A DNA stretch of 64,000 bases. Origin: Theristus sp. LFF4_11 (lineage: Eukaryota; Nematoda; Chromadorea; Monhysterida; Xyalidae). Made by a program: the position numbers and the translations under genes. Positions within the stretch are counted from its first letter, which is position 1; each line of letters starts with the position of its first letter. The DNA lies in contig JASANC010000791.1 in the NCBI GenBank assembly GCA_030248135.1, forward strand, positions 62,001-126,000, in the 5' to 3' direction. The notes below the pieces were generated by a model, which was not told the DNA's origin, searched no databases, and saw only the letters and a list, made by a program, of their open reading frames with translations. This document shows positions 10,928 through 23,434 of the stretch, in pieces.

Positions 10928-13502
10928 CTGTAAGACTGAAAGTAGCAAAAAAATGTTACAGTGCCCATCATCAGAAGTGAGCGCGCAAAGTGCAACATAG
11001 TGAAAACCACACTTCACGCGTAAAATGCGTGTAATTGCGTGTACTTTGCTGTTCGCATGTGTCCAGTACAATAAATGTGTCCAGTACAATGAACAATGGG
11101 AGCTCTAAAATTTTAACGCTAAATAACAAAAAAATTACAAGAAGAATAAGGCGAGAAGGGACTGGTTGAACGGAAGTTATGAGTTGTTGTCGTTGGTGAA
11201 GTTGTCTTTGTAGATCTTGTCCTTGTGTTTGTCTCTGGCCGTTCTGTGACGGTAGTAGGGGTAGTAGTAGTAGTAGTAGTAGTAGTTGTTGTTGTTGTAG
11301 TAGTAGTAGTAGTTGTAGTAGCAGTAGTAGTAGTAGTAGTAGTAGTAGTTGTTGTTGTTATGGTTGTAGTTGTTGTGGTTGTAGTTGTTGTCGTCGTTGT
11401 TGTTGTTGTAGTGGTTGTAATTGTGGATTGTCTTTTCAGTTCGATGGGTGATCTCTCTGATTTCACTTTGGTGGAACAATTGTAGAGCATGTTGATCTCT
11501 TTCGCATCTGTGTCACTCAATCTGGACTGTTTTCTCAGACTGTACCCTGGTTTTAAAACTTTTATGGTCGGTTTGCCATTCTTGCTGAATGCGTCTTTCT
11601 GATAATGCATAATCGAAGAGTAGTCGTATTTCGTCCCTTGCAATGTGATTTTTGTCAAATCGTATTTATCGAACTGGCCTGAAAGAACTACATGTGGACG
11701 TTGCTTGCAGGAACGATCGTTCAAAACAAGTCTAACGCTAACCCCAGTTTGCAACATCGATGTTTTCAAACAACACTTTGATGTAGTCGTCGCGATCGGT
11801 TCGACTCTGCTCGTGGTAGAATCCCATGGAGTGCATCAACTCATGCACGATAGTGCCCTTGTCCCAACATTTGGAACCGAACTCCAACGAAAGAGCTTGG
11901 CCGTCGTTTTCTGAACAACGACACCTTTCGTGTTACGCGTTCTTATGGTTAGCGGACATTTTTTGCCAATCACCCAACAATGTAAACAACAATTTTACAA
12001 TGTGACTCACTTTTGCAATACGGTACGCATTTCGGATATGGGTTATAACCAACTGCAGAATAACAGCCAGCGCCGTTCTTCACTTTTATCCAGTGCGTAT
12101 CGGTATCCCGTTTCGGAACCAATTTGATGCAAGTTTTGCTTTCAACTTCGTCGACTGCTTCTTGGAATAAATTCTTTCTGAGAAAGGCAATAAACTAATC
12201 ATGCGTACAAATTTTTTTCTGTTACGGAAAACAATGACCGTTGTTGCCAATCCTGGCTTGCCCAACCATGCGGCTGCATGCTCTGGTCCCTCTGCCAGCT
12301 TCATGGTACCTGCTTACTTACTCATTGTCTTCCAGTACTTCGGGTAACAAATACGGTAACACGCCGTCTGGCCAGTGGTACTGTGGGTCTTTAATGGCTG
12401 CTTGTCCAAACGCTGTTTCGGGTGGTATTCCAATTTTTTGCATTTGAATCACTGTGTTAATTTTGTCCATTTGTGGCTGAGTCAACAACATGTCACTTTC
12501 GAACAGCGCTTTCTTTTCCATCTGAAAATGTGGAAAACTGAGAAAATGTGGAAAATGAAGCAGGTTTCGTGCTTTGCTTTGTTTGAGCTCTGAAAGATCA
12601 TCGTGTAGCTATCAACATGACAGACAGAAAAAGCGAGTGGCTGGAACGTGTGAATGTCAATCATTTTATTTCGTACCTTTGCTATTTTTTCATTCCCAGT
12701 GCTCTTTGCTTTTGTTTGGTTATTCGAGTTGTTCGGCTCAGGAATCGGTGGACGGGGCGGAGGCGGTGGTGGTTGCAGATAGTTAGACAGCCTTCTGTCT
12801 TTATCAGTTGCGGATTGCCTGCTCTGCAACTGCAGTAAAATGCATGAAGGATTCCAGGATGTTATTTCAAATACAGGGTGATAAAAAACGTCAATAGAAA
12901 AAAACGGCTGGTATTCCAAACTGAAGCAACCTTTTGAGCTAAAACTTACAGCTCGAAGAAATGTAGTTACCATTTGTTCTTTTAAAATTTCAGCTAAAAC
13001 GATCAACGCTGGCTGTTAGCCACAGCATAACAGACAATTGGAACGCTTGATTTCGCGCGTGCAACATCAGACAAACGTGCACAAGAGTGCGAGAACGCAC
13101 TCGTTTGAATACCCCATTGTTTTTAAGTTTAGTTTTCATAAATATTCGTTTTTAGGTGTGCTTATTGTCTGTTACGCTGCGCTGCGACTAGTAGCGTTCA
13201 CCGTTCACTGAAATTTTTAACTGAACAAATGGCAATTATATTTTTTTCGTGGCTCTAAGTTTTAGCTCAAGAGGTTGCTTCAACTCTGAATAACAGCCGT
13301 TTTCCTCTTTTTGTCGTTTTCTATCATTCTGTACTTTTTGCAACAATAAAAAGCAGAAACCGACATCGTGTGCATTCGGTTGTCGGTGATGTTTGTGTCG
13401 GGCACTCCGATGCTTCGTTGTAGTCCATCGATCTGGCAGATGTCTCGCGTGCAAGCGTATAGCCAACACAAGTGCAACGCAAAGCAATCCCCAATGGCGC
13501 AT
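8507..13502 (-). CDS. Secreted astacin (M12A) zinc metalloprotease with Thr-rich linker and tandem six-cysteine modules
   Basis: Secreted endopeptidase. Exon 1 (13502-13365) starts MRHWGLLCVALVLAIRLHA, a signal peptide. A Pro-rich propeptide follows (exon about 12836-12680), then GIPPETAFGQAAIKDPQYHW ending WPDGVLPYLLPE (about 12515-12320). The catalytic domain spans exons near 12180-12010, 11910-11770 and 11680-11139, with the zinc site HELMHSMGFYHEQSR and Met-turn SIMHY. The last catalytic exon runs into about 60 residues of almost pure Thr (11230-11430). Downstream, seven exons plus one divergent exon each encode about 35 residues with the pattern C-x7-C-x6-C-x-C-x5-C-x-C; they lie near 10927-10736, 10441-10320, 9580-9454, 9386-9262, 9185-9085, 8984-8864 and 8617-8507. 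The divergent one is near 10625-10540. The TGA stop is at 8509-8507. No CUB, EGF or ShKT domain follows the protease, unlike most nematode astacins. Protease identity is certain; the module count depends on splicing. Confidence 0.92.
9930..10284. mobile_element. Inverted-repeat element between two cysteine-module exons
   Basis: Arms of roughly 100 bp pair across an A/T-rich centre. The left arm contains GACCCTGATCAGGTTC and CGGGCCGTTCAAA. The right arm contains the complements TTTAACGGCCCG and GAACCTGATCAGGGTC. No open frame of note lies between them. Confidence 0.75.
11230..11430. repeat. Trinucleotide microsatellite encoding the Thr linker
   Basis: GTA/GTT triplets on the plus strand read as ACx (Thr) codons on the minus strand, inside the astacin open frame. 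The frame stays open and is followed by a phase-matched splice donor near 11138, so it is part of the protein. A long O-glycosylatable spacer is the likely role. Confidence 0.85.
12872..13333. mobile_element. TA-flanked inverted-repeat element in the first astacin intron
   Basis: The left end is TACAGGGTGATAAAAAACGT and the right end ACGxxxTCTATCATTCTGTA in inverse. Subterminal GAAGCAACCTTTTGAGCTAA repeats in inverted form near 13265. It is the same family as 6099-6510. The CAGGGTG terminus and TA ends resemble Tc1/mariner-derived MITEs; that assignment is inference. Confidence 0.7.
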
Positions 13503-15092
13503 TATTCACCAAACAGCGTTCTGGAATAAAAACAGTGTCCATCTAAAGACGTCCCGATTTGTCGCACAGAAACACTGCACGTTGTGCAAGCAAAGCAACA
13601 AACAGCAACAAAACCGCATAATCTGAAAATCAATATCACCGAAAACGACTGTCACCTGCAAGTGAACGCTCCCGCGAGATCGTTATCGAAGTGTTGTTCT
13701 TTGATGGCACGAATCGACAAGGGCGTATTGGTTTGCATTTTCCTGATTTTATTGCGCCGCTTTTCTTTTTGTCTGAAATTGGTTGAATATAAATTTGAAC
13801 TCCGGAAAGAAATAATTTGAATCTAAACTGGAATGAAAACTAAAATAGCAACATATCCTGTTCGGCATGTTACATTTACACATACCGTATTACCCCCATT
13901 AACCCCCCCCCCACCAATAAACCCCCACCCCCACGACAAGTTTCCGAATAATCCCCGCCACAAATAATTCCCCATGGGGGTTAATTGGAAACCTGTTTGA
14001 AACACATACCCACCGGCTGAATGCAGTGACATTGGTGAAATTGTGCTACCAAAGGCCCTAAAGGGATGAGTTAATGGTAATTTCATTACAAAAGGCTGTT
14101 ACAAAAGGAAATCTGTGAAAAGTAGAAGTTTCTGCGACTTTCTTGCCTGCCATGCAAGGTATTTCTGCCATTTTTCAACAAACCCCCACCCCTAAAAGTC
14201 GCTGATGTATTAATCCCCCATGGGGGTTTATTGGAGGTAATACGGCAGCTGCATTTACACATGCGATGGCAACAAAACTGCCTTTTACTTGCCAATGGCA
14301 ACAATTCCCATATTTCAGCATTCGCGCGCTAGTAATTCAGAATACAACACTGTATCAGTGAATAAACAATTCCAAGCTCACTGGAATTTTACTTATATTT
14401 AGAGCATTCACACGAAGTGTCACAACAACCGACGCAGCGAATAAAATAAATATGCACGATGAAAAACCAAATGTTACCAAAACAACAAAACAATAACACC
14501 ATAATCCATAGATAGAATCTTCCAAACATTAAAAGCAGGTGTACTCAGTGGCAAATAATGAACAGAGCAACTCAATAAATTGTATCACATGGTCAGGCAC
14601 ACTAGGCATTAAGCAAACGTTGATGATTTTAACATTCAACAAGCAAAAAGAACCATATTTTCAATCAAGAAATTAAAAATATAAACTGATTGTAGAATAC
14701 ATGGTTATGTGCTATCTGTGTGTTCCGTATTTGTGTGTTTAAAAACATGAAAAAGTATTAAACAGACTAATCGAAAGAAGAATTTACACGATACGGTGAT
14801 ATGAATGACCCGAGCAAATAAAACATCAAAATTTAAAAATCACCAACAATATAACACTCTTGATTCTGTGAACATCAGCGGTCCAGGTTTCTGCTATAGA
14901 ACACAGTGAACTTCAAATCGATTGTTGCATTGATAAAAAATCATGTTTCATTAAAAAATATGTGCATCAAGAAAAACACGCACACTTTATACAGTATACA
15001 AAGTAAAATCACAGTAAAAAATGACGTGTCAGACACATAACCGTTGATAGAACTCTTGGAAAGCGAATGCAGTTCGTCCAGTGTAACTAACA
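13503..15092. other. Intergenic spacer, astacin promoter side and EHD 3' side
   Basis: Holds the inverted-repeat element at 13884-14246. The AT-rich stretch 14330-15092 is likely the 3' untranslated region of the EHD gene. No coding region was recognised. Confidence 0.55.
13884..14246. mobile_element. C-rich inverted-repeat element
   Basis: Ends are ACCGTATTACCCCCATTAA and the inverse TTATTGGAGGTAATACGG. Inside are two copies of a palindrome-centred segment with CCCCATGGGGGTT (near 13972 and 14216), each preceded by runs of AACCCCCACCCC. No coding capacity. Confidence 0.7.
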
Positions 15093-18000
15093 CTAATCGT
15101 CTCGTTCCACTATCGCTGGGTACACGTTGCGTTTCGACGGGGGCACCAAATGAGTCGGCAGCTCCATAGGCAATTCGTGACCTGAAACAACAAACAATTG
15201 GTAGATTTCAAGAAGTTGGACAGCAAATTAAAAAACAAACAAACAGTGTATCAGAAAAAATGTTCAACTTTTGTCACCAACCTTGCAACTTTAGATTCAC
15301 CAAATATTCAGCCAACGCAAACTCGTCACTGTCCAGTTTTCCATCTTGATCGACATCGGACAGTTTCCAGACTTTTGAGAGCACGGAATTCGGCAGTTTC
15401 GATTTCACTAAATGCGATTTGGCGGCCGCACCTGGGAAAAAGGATTATTAGTTGGCCATTTTTAATCGTTTAATTACAGTCAATACAGTTGCATAAAAAT
15501 TCAGAGCATTTTCGTCTGGCTAACATCAAATAAGCAAAAGATTGGCTGATCGATCATAGATCTGCTCTCCATAAACTTTCTGCGCAGTTCAACAGAACAT
15601 TTGCAACAAACGTTTGTTACTGTTGTCGTTAGAGGGCGCAACGTGCCCACTCTTTGTTTCTTGATTTTATTTCTTTTCACTATTGGTTTCAAGATGAGTT
15701 GAATAAAGTAGAACCACCTCGTTACACATTTTTTGTGCGCTCTTAGTAAAATGCAAAGAAGCTGACAACTGTACACTCACCACTAATCTTTCCATCGAGC
15801 GGTCTCAACGAATCGAACACCTCGTCTGACTTGTATCGCTCCTGGCTGACCACCCATTCACTTTCGTCAGCGCCCTTGTCGATGCCTGCAATCGTGAATG
15901 TTGCCATAAACACCAACATCACCACACCACAGTTCCCATCGGCCTGTTTCATTCGCTACAGCTGCATTGTGTTCGCATCAGCCCAGGCAAGCTCATCTGA
16001 TCCAGCAGTTTGCAACCACTGTTGCCAACCGTTGCAACCACAAGCAATCTGATACGAAATCGCGAGTCGACCTTCGCCCCTGCCGCGACCGAACGGCGTT
16101 TCCATGGCTTGATCGAATGCGCCGCCCGTGAGCACGGCATTGCGACTCAGCAACTCCGCCGGCACCACGGACGCATCGCCGCCGTTCGCTGCGACCGCCT
16201 GCTCCGCTCTCCTCGCGGCCTCCTCCTCTTTCGGGATTTGCGTCATGATTCGAGCTGAAACGAATGAACGAATGAATTGGTGACGCTGTTCACAGGCGGT
16301 GCTCATTGTCGGTCGTGAAAAGGATTGCTATTTCTTAGCTCAGCTCACTAACGGTGTTCTCGTAAAGCTTTGCATGAGGCAGACCGATGTGGAACACACG
16401 ACAAACACATGCACACTACTTTTGCAAAGGGAAAAAATCGATTCATTGATTGGCTATATCACAGACAATCGAATCGTACAGTACGTTTTTTAAACACTTT
16501 TCGCTCGAAATACAGAGTTGCGAAAGAAGAAAGGACGGAACCAACCGGAGTTGGAATTAACCATATTTAGCCACAAGTGTCTGATATCAACCAAACCACT
16601 ACAATCGTTCTTCCTGCTGCAATTCAAAGTCTCACATGCCGTCTGTATTCTGCGAAAAAAACTGACAGGTGCAAACAAACAGACCAATGTCTGATGCGAG
16701 CATGCCGTCCACGATCTCAATCAACTTCGGCTTCAACGCGTTGAACCTGCTGAAGTCTTGGTGGTGCAGGCACTCCTGCATTCGTTTGATGTCGGGGAAA
16801 TCGCCGATGGAAATGTTGTGTTGTTGCTGCGAAATTGCACAAACACTTGCGGTTTCGCTGCTTTGCCACTTCTTTTCGTCGAATAACAATCACATGAGCC
16901 GGTGTGGTGAATATCGTGAACGTTCGTCACACGGTGGTATGCGGCAATGTTGACCACATGGCCGCACGTTCATACATTCCACCACTTCGACACAAGTGAT
17001 ATCAATTGTTTGAAGAATATTAGTTTCCTCCGCCCCTACCTGAATGAGGGCGTACGTTTTGTCGAGATTCGCGATCAGCTCCTTCTTCTTTTTCTCCTTG
17101 CCCATCACGGACGGCATTTGCTTGCGCAGCTCTGATATCACGTACGCATGCACCTGAAACGGCTCGTGTACTATTCCGGCCCGCGAAATTCCGGCCCGTA
17201 GAATTCCGGCCCGCTCATTCCGGCCCGAAGAATTCCGGCCCGAAGAATTCCGGCCCGGAGAATTCCGGCCCGGAGAATTTTCGCCAGCAAGAACAATATT
17301 AAACCACAGGAAGTGATTTTTGGTAAATAAATTCTTAAGTAATTTTTTATTTTTGTTTAGAACTTGCTTGCAGTGACTTGTTGTAGGTTCCTAATCCTAA
17401 GCCAAGCCTTCTTGATAAGGTAAAAGGGTCACAAATCCTGTTCATGATAAAAAAAATTTAAAAATTTAGTTGTAGTTTCTTTTTTTCCAAAAGGTTTCAC
17501 TTTCCAAAAAAGCAAACAGGACGAACATCATTGAAAATACACTGTAACATGTGAACATCGATAATTTTATTTTATTATTTCATTACCAAAATCACTTCGT
17601 GGGGTTTAATATTGTTCGTGCTGGTGAAAATTCACCGGGCCGGAATTCTCCGGGCCGGAATTCTTCGGGCCGGAATGAGCGGGCCGGAATTCTTCAGGCC
17701 GGAATTAGCGGGCCGGAATTGTACCCCCCCCCCACCTGAAACGCACAAACATAAAATCGTCGTCATCCCAGAAAAATATGTGTGCCACTGATTCGCAAGA
17801 AATCGAAAAAGGCCATTTCCCAAATTCTGATTTACACAACCGCGAAACAAACGACCGCTCACCTTTGCCAGTCGGGCGCGCTTGATGAGATCGTTCAGTT
17901 TTCGCAGCGCTGCGTTTCGCGGCAGCGACTGCAAGTCGGAGAACAGATCGTGCTGCTCATCCTCGAAGAGACGCCGATTGATGTCGTAGTGCAACGGTTG

Positions 18001-21000
18001 GTCCCAGAAACTGCCGATGTAGACGCGCGCCACCTCGGGCGTTCGGAACACCTGCCATGAACGCTCGTATTTTTCAAACGATGATGTTTTGACTTTAATG
18101 CAACCAAATTAGTGACAAAGGAATGCTTTAGGGTAGGCGAATCAATCGAAGGGTTGGCATGGAAGTGCACGCCCGCATGAGCGAGTTGATGTTGGAATCA
18201 TACGGGTATGACGGTGTAGTGGAACGTGGTTAGCCACCGCACGACGGCAAGCTCACAGTAAGCTTGCATTGTCGCCATGCGGAGCGCTGAGCACGCATTG
18301 TGGAGAATTGCGGTAACTTGTACCGCATGGCGGAACGCGCACCACGCTCCACTCGACCACAATGTCGCAAGGCATGGTTGGCATGTAGGGGGAGAAACAG
18401 CGTCAGTCGTGCGCCGACCTTTCCGAGCGACCACATCAGCGCGCCATACACACGCATCAACTGCTGATGATCCACCATGTCCGCCTTGTTCAGCGCGATT
18501 CGTATCTTGTCCTCGTGGCCTGAAATGTTGGCGCATTGTCTCAGTCGTAATTTATGAAATACAATGTGATGAACAGACGAACTCCGAAGACGGCCAAGCG
18601 GCATTCATGAAGCAGTAAGCAGTATTTGATGACACATAGCTATGTTTTTCTAACACAGTTCCGCGTTGCGTCACTAAATGCTGCTCGACGAGATTTTATA
18701 TAGCAACTCCACTATACTTGATTTACACAGACAGAGACAATCAGCTGATTGGTAGCTTCTGAATTTGGCTGACTGAGTGAACCACTGAGCTCAAACTGCT
18801 GCTCACTTTATCGTCTTTATGTTCACCGAGCCGAAAGTGTTTTGTTTGGTGCTGTCGGTTCCTTTTTAGTTTTAATTGTGTTGTGTTTGCAGTCTGTGAG
18901 TGATTCCGATTTGAGAAAACCACAAGTTATTTACTGCTTTCTGTACGTTCACTGGTTTTTTTTGCTGTCGACGGTTGTGTAGCTTCAGCTTGAGATGTCA
19001 CGGTTTTTGTTCTTTATGTAATAACCCGGGTGGTCCTTGCCCATGCATTCTCGCATCTCCAATTTCACCTGCGCATTCTAATTTTCATTTGTGTTCTTCA
19101 ATTTTGTCAGTTGTCTTTTCTGCACGATGAAACTTTCGTGTTTGCTCATAATTGGCCAAAAGGCTACAAATAAATTGATTCGATTTGAACCAACAAGTTC
19201 GATGCAACCAATCAGGATGCCGAATTCCAAAGCACAAATTGCACAATACACGTTTTACAGTTCAAGAGGCAATTCACCAGCAAGCGCCTCGATGCATCGT
19301 TTGAACTCGTCAGAAATGTCCAGTTTGTGTGCGTCGAACAAAAGGATGATACGATCCACTCGCTCTGCGAACCATTCCAGCACACCCGTGAAATCGTAGC
19401 CACGGTCGATTCTGCAAAAATGTAGTTTTTTTAAGTTTGAACCTGTTTCAATCTCGAAAACTTCCAAAAATACTCCAGTCAATGAACCATCATCATAAAA
19501 ACGCAAGCAGTGATTCGTTTGGAAATTTGTTAGCGCCATAAACATTCAGTCATTTTATTGCAAGCCTGGTTGGTACAAAATCCCCACACAGCAATTTTCA
19601 AGCAGGTTTCGTTTTGGTTACGACTGTAAAACCAAACTGTGTAAAAACCACTGAGCGTTATTTATAGTGATAATTTTGATTCACACAAATGCCACTGATA
19701 ACAGCACAATACATAATAAAACGTCGCATATATCCATAACGTGCAGACGAGACAAGTTTACTTTTACAACACTTCACTTTTCTGCAACACACGTGTTTGC
19801 CAGCGACCATCGCAGCACGAGGCAGCAATAAAACGAAAATAAAAACATCCAAAAAAGTGACATCCTGAAATTAGTCATCGAATCAATCAAACTCAATTAT
19901 CAACATCTGCATTACCACACAGCTAATTCACAAATTGTTGACCTTGAAAAAACCACACAGCCAGCGAAAAGAAAATGTCTCCCTTCAGCAAATTGAATTT
20001 AACGAGCGGTGCAGCTGCGATATTCTGGGGCTGTGGTCAGCGTGCTTAATTTATGATTGCAAAAGACTGAAACTGAAGTTTGCTGGCAACGGACGTGAAA
20101 AAATCCAATGGCAAGTAGTTGTACATGAAAACCGTGAAATTGTTCGCACTTTGTGCGAAAAGTAGTTTTCAAGCGACATCTTCTCTGTCTGGATGGATCA
20201 CAGATGGCAAATAGCGTATCAGTAAGTGATAGGAAAACTCGTAAATTTTGATTTTTAATTGCTGTTTTCAGTTGCATTTCACACCACGTCATTCGATTCA
20301 ACCATGTTTCAAACCTGGTAATTTTTGTCACGTAGTCGAACGATATCTCATTCATAATGTAATTTCATTTCATATCTGCTTGCAATGCAGAACTGAAATC
20401 TTATAACTTTCAGACTGATTTGATCACAAAGTGCCAGCTAACTATTGACAACCAAGCACCACAATGCTGTTGTCAATCGTAATTTTATTATCCATTGCGG
20501 TTGCCCCAAGTTTGCTACAGAGTGCAATCAATCCTGTGCCCGCTTTGACACTCGCACGATTGGTCGACGAAAACTGTACGATGTGCATTTTGTTCAGTTT
20601 GACTCTTGAATTAGGCTCCTTGATTGGTCCAACCTGCTTGATGCAGCCAATCAGCATGCCATATGCAAATGTCAGAATGTGCAAATTGCATATGCATTCA
20701 GCTTGACTGCAAATCAGTTTTTCAGTGTCATTGATTCATGGCAGGCTTCAACAGCGACCGTTTTTCTATGCTTGTGCCGCAGCGAGCAAGTTTCCAATGT
20801 GGCCGTGTCCAGTGCAACGTGTTCGACAACGAACTCTGCATGGCACACCTCACCAGAGCAGTGCTCGTTTGTGAGCCAGGTGCTTCGGCATAGCGGACCA
20901 TTTATTGTTGTAAAAAAATTTGTTATCAATCATGCGCCTTTCGTCAATTTTCATTTTGCAGTGTTTAACCGCTGTCGTAAATATCTCTTTCCAAATGCAA

Positions 21001-23434
21001 CCACAACAACCACCGAATCGGCCAGTCGATTAACAACACCCGGTATCGCATGTCGCGATCGGAACTCGGTTCGCTGGAATTTTTCTGAATTGTTTATCAA
21101 GCAAGAATAGAACTATTTGGAAGGCACAGATCATTTGGCCACCCTCTGAATCGTTAGCAAACCAAAAAATTGGTTAATTCCGATTGTTCAGAACTGCTGT
21201 CGATGGGCGGACCGCAACGAATGTGAACGAAATCCGAACTGGATGAAGATCAATTGTGCCCGTGCGTGCGGTACGTGCGACTGTGTCGCGAAACGAGGTG
21301 AGATCACAGCAAGATTTTTCAAATTTTCAAGCGTTTTTAAAGTTCTGCCATTTTCATGAAGTCACCATTCCAATGTTGCATGTTTTTTGGTTGTCTGGTT
21401 CCAGCAATTTGTTCTAGATATCCGCTTCTGTCCGACTAGACTCGAGAACAACGGATGTCCACAGCTTGATACAGTGCCGTTGGTTGGTTGGTGGCGACGC
21501 CCGTTTCACTTTTTTTGACATAAACTGCTCCACTCCGACCGCCAGTGCCAGATCAACTAAGCTTTCAGCAGTACACGCACTCGGAGACAGAGTGCGCCAA
21601 CCACAACGTGCTGTGCCGTTTCTGGGCATGGGTCGGCGAGTGCACGAACAATCCGAGGTACATGCGGCGTCACTGCAAGCGGGCGTGCGCGCTATGCCTA
21701 GATTGATCTTCATTTCAAAACCAACCACGAATTCGGTTTTTGTTTGTGCAGCGCAGCTTTCGCTAAATTGCGTTTCCCTTGATTATAAAGAGTTTTTTGA
21801 CTTGTTTGTTTCTGTTGTGGTTATTGGTGTTACTTTACTTGTGCTACGAAAAAAATCAGGTTCGATGGATAATTTCCGAGCAAGCACAACATTGTTCAAA
21901 GTATGACGATGAGTAAGTGGAGCACAGCACAACCATAGAAGCCTTTAAGTCTATCACGATTAACCAAATTGCAAAGCATGGCTGCTGACTAATAACATTG
22001 GCTAGCAGGGTCGGTCATCTAAACGATTTTATGAAAATCTTTCACAAGCAAAGCGATTGCAGTTATGCGCCATTCGGTTTGTGGGCTCTCCACTTACCCA
22101 AACTGGCGCACCAAATGTGAATCTTGTGTTTTCGAGTGCGATTGATGTTCAAAAGGACTATAGCCAGAAAAGATCAAATTCAGTCAATCAATCAATTCAC
22201 AGTCTGACAACATTGTTCAACGTTGCTAGAAGGCTAAGCAGCAGAAGTATGGCTGTTGAAAGTCGATAAGCAACTCCCTCGCAGCGAAAAACAATAATAA
22301 AAACCCAACAAAAACAGCAGACAACCCCAGAAAGGCCACACCAACCTCTGTTTCTCGCCAGACAGGATGCCGGGCGTGTCAACAATGGTGCAGTTCTTGA
22401 GCACTTCATTCGGTAACTGCGAACATTGGAACCGATTGAGGAAAGCGTTGCCGAATTTTGACAGTGGACGAAACTGTTTCTTGCTGTCGACGACGAGCGC
22501 ATTGCCCGGAATGGTCGCTTCCTGCGTGGAAACAAAATTATTTGAACAAAAATTTTTTTATTATTTTTTTAATTTTTTATTAATTGCATGAAAACTACAC
22601 ATTCTTTCAGTTAAATGTTATAACATTCGACAATTTGATTGGCTTCCCACAAATTGAGATTAGAGGGATAATTTTCTTGAGTTTTTTTGCCAATTGTAAC
22701 GGTTAAAATAACTTAATTTGGCTCTGGAAAAGCAAAATTCGAGCTCAGCGCGTCACGACGGTTCGAATGCACTTATTTTTGTTTACCTTCAGCTTTCGTC
22801 ACGTTTGTACCGCAGGACTTCTTTCTACCGTTCTGTAGGTGGAAAGTTCGAATCCCACTGTGGACAAGATACATGTGGAGAAACGAGAAACTGAAGTGAC
22901 CAATAACATCTAATAGTCTGATCCCTCCAGACCCGAGGGTAAATTGGGCTCAGGGCAGTATTACCCGTTTCCGACGAAGTTTGGTACAGTACATAAGTTC
23001 ATAGCTTCTGCTCTCCAACCTCTGGTCCATACATGACGGCGATGAATCGATCCGTCGTCGGTTCGGGCCCGATACGAATGCCCGGAAAATCTTGCTCAAT
23101 CAAATATCGAATGAACGTTGTCTTTCCGGTTGAATACTGACCCACAAGTAGAATCATCGGTTTCGCATCGAAATCAGGATCGTCTGGAAAACAGTTTTCA
23201 ACAAAGATCTCAATTGACACAGCTTTATGAAACAAACAAAACACAAACAAATACCAATGAATTACGGGAGTTTGAGTTTTGCTTACCTAACTGTGGCGAA
23301 TGGAACTCGTGAAATTTATAGTGCTCTTCCAATGGCAACAATTTCTGCTTGTATATTCTTTTCAGATCGTCCACAACTGACGTAAAAACGTCCGAGTGCT
23401 TCTGTTTTTCGCCTGAACGCAACCACGAAAACAT
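15093..23434 (-). CDS. rme-1: EHD-family dynamin-like ATPase (RME-1 / EHD1 orthologue), 12 exons
   Basis: Membrane-remodelling ATPase of the endocytic recycling compartment. Exons with consistent phases: 23434-23287, 23183-23020, 22521-22346, 19411-19278, 18519-18419, 18051-17863, 17153-17040, 16826-16685, 16254-16072, 15885-15781, 15431-15282, 15181-15093, totalling 564 residues, close to the usual 530-570. Motifs in order are P-loop GQYSTGKTTF, DTPGILSGEKQR (G3), LNKAD (G4), helical segment QQLMRVYGALMWSLGK, GDFPDIKRMQE, then a linker and a C-terminal EH domain (WVVSQERYKSDEVF, KLPNSVLSKVWKLSD, DQDGKL, HELPMELPTHLVPPSKR). The EH pocket would bind NPF peptides. Intron 22345-19412 contains a complete gene on the other strand, and intron 17862-17154 carries a foldback transposon at its acceptor. 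The start is the first ATG before the conserved FSWLRSG segment. Confidence 0.96.
17161..17733. mobile_element. Foldback transposon, copy 1 (573 bp)
   Basis: The left terminus is an array of seven units of about 15 bp (AATTCCGGCCCGxxG) and the right terminus the inverse array of six. Both continue into an inverted subterminal stretch (GCCAGCAAGAACAATATTAA and its complement). The unique core includes CCTAATCCTAAGCCAAGCC. It is flanked by perfect 9-bp duplications ACCTGAAAC at 17152-17160 and 17734-17742. It has no coding capacity. The 9-bp duplication and modular arms match foldback/Mutator-like elements. Confidence 0.92.
18601..18682. repeat. Short dispersed repeat, one arm
   Basis: GCATTCATGAAGCAG followed by TAGCTATG and GCGTCACTAAAT matches the small inverted-repeat element at 27116-27197, but the right arm is missing. 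It lies in an EHD intron. Confidence 0.5.
20464..21706 (+). CDS. Secreted two-ShKT-domain protein nested in an EHD intron (5 exons, 204 aa)
   Basis: Exons 20464-20575, 20745-20879, 20962-21068, 21192-21297 and 21552-21706 join in phase to give 204 residues. It begins with a signal peptide (MLLSIVILLSIAVAPSLLQS). A cysteine-containing stretch follows (NCFNSDRF ... CGRVQCNVFDNELC), then a Thr-rich spacer, and two ShKT domains at the C-terminus. Domain 1 is ACRDRNSNCCRW with NPNWMKINCARACGTC; its C1-C2 interval is split by an intron. Domain 2 is ECANHNVLCRFWAWVGEC with NPRYMRRHCKRACALC. ShKT domains are six-cysteine folds common in nematode and cnidarian secreted proteins, where they serve as binding or channel-blocking modules or as appendages of enzymes. 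No catalytic domain is present, so the molecular role is unknown. It lies wholly inside an intron of the opposite-strand EHD gene. Confidence 0.85.

Noticed and set aside
11225..11485. Plus-strand poly-Val open frame
   Set aside because: Antisense shadow of the Thr-coding microsatellite in the astacin gene.
17161..17290. Regular short-repeat array resembling a CRISPR
   Set aside because: 15-bp units are contiguous without unique spacers, are mirrored at the other end, and sit in a eukaryotic intron; they are transposon arms.
22790..22990. Second tRNA-like head with GTTCGAATCCC box B
   Set aside because: Box B and a short stem are visible but no box A or cloverleaf; too weak to list as a feature.
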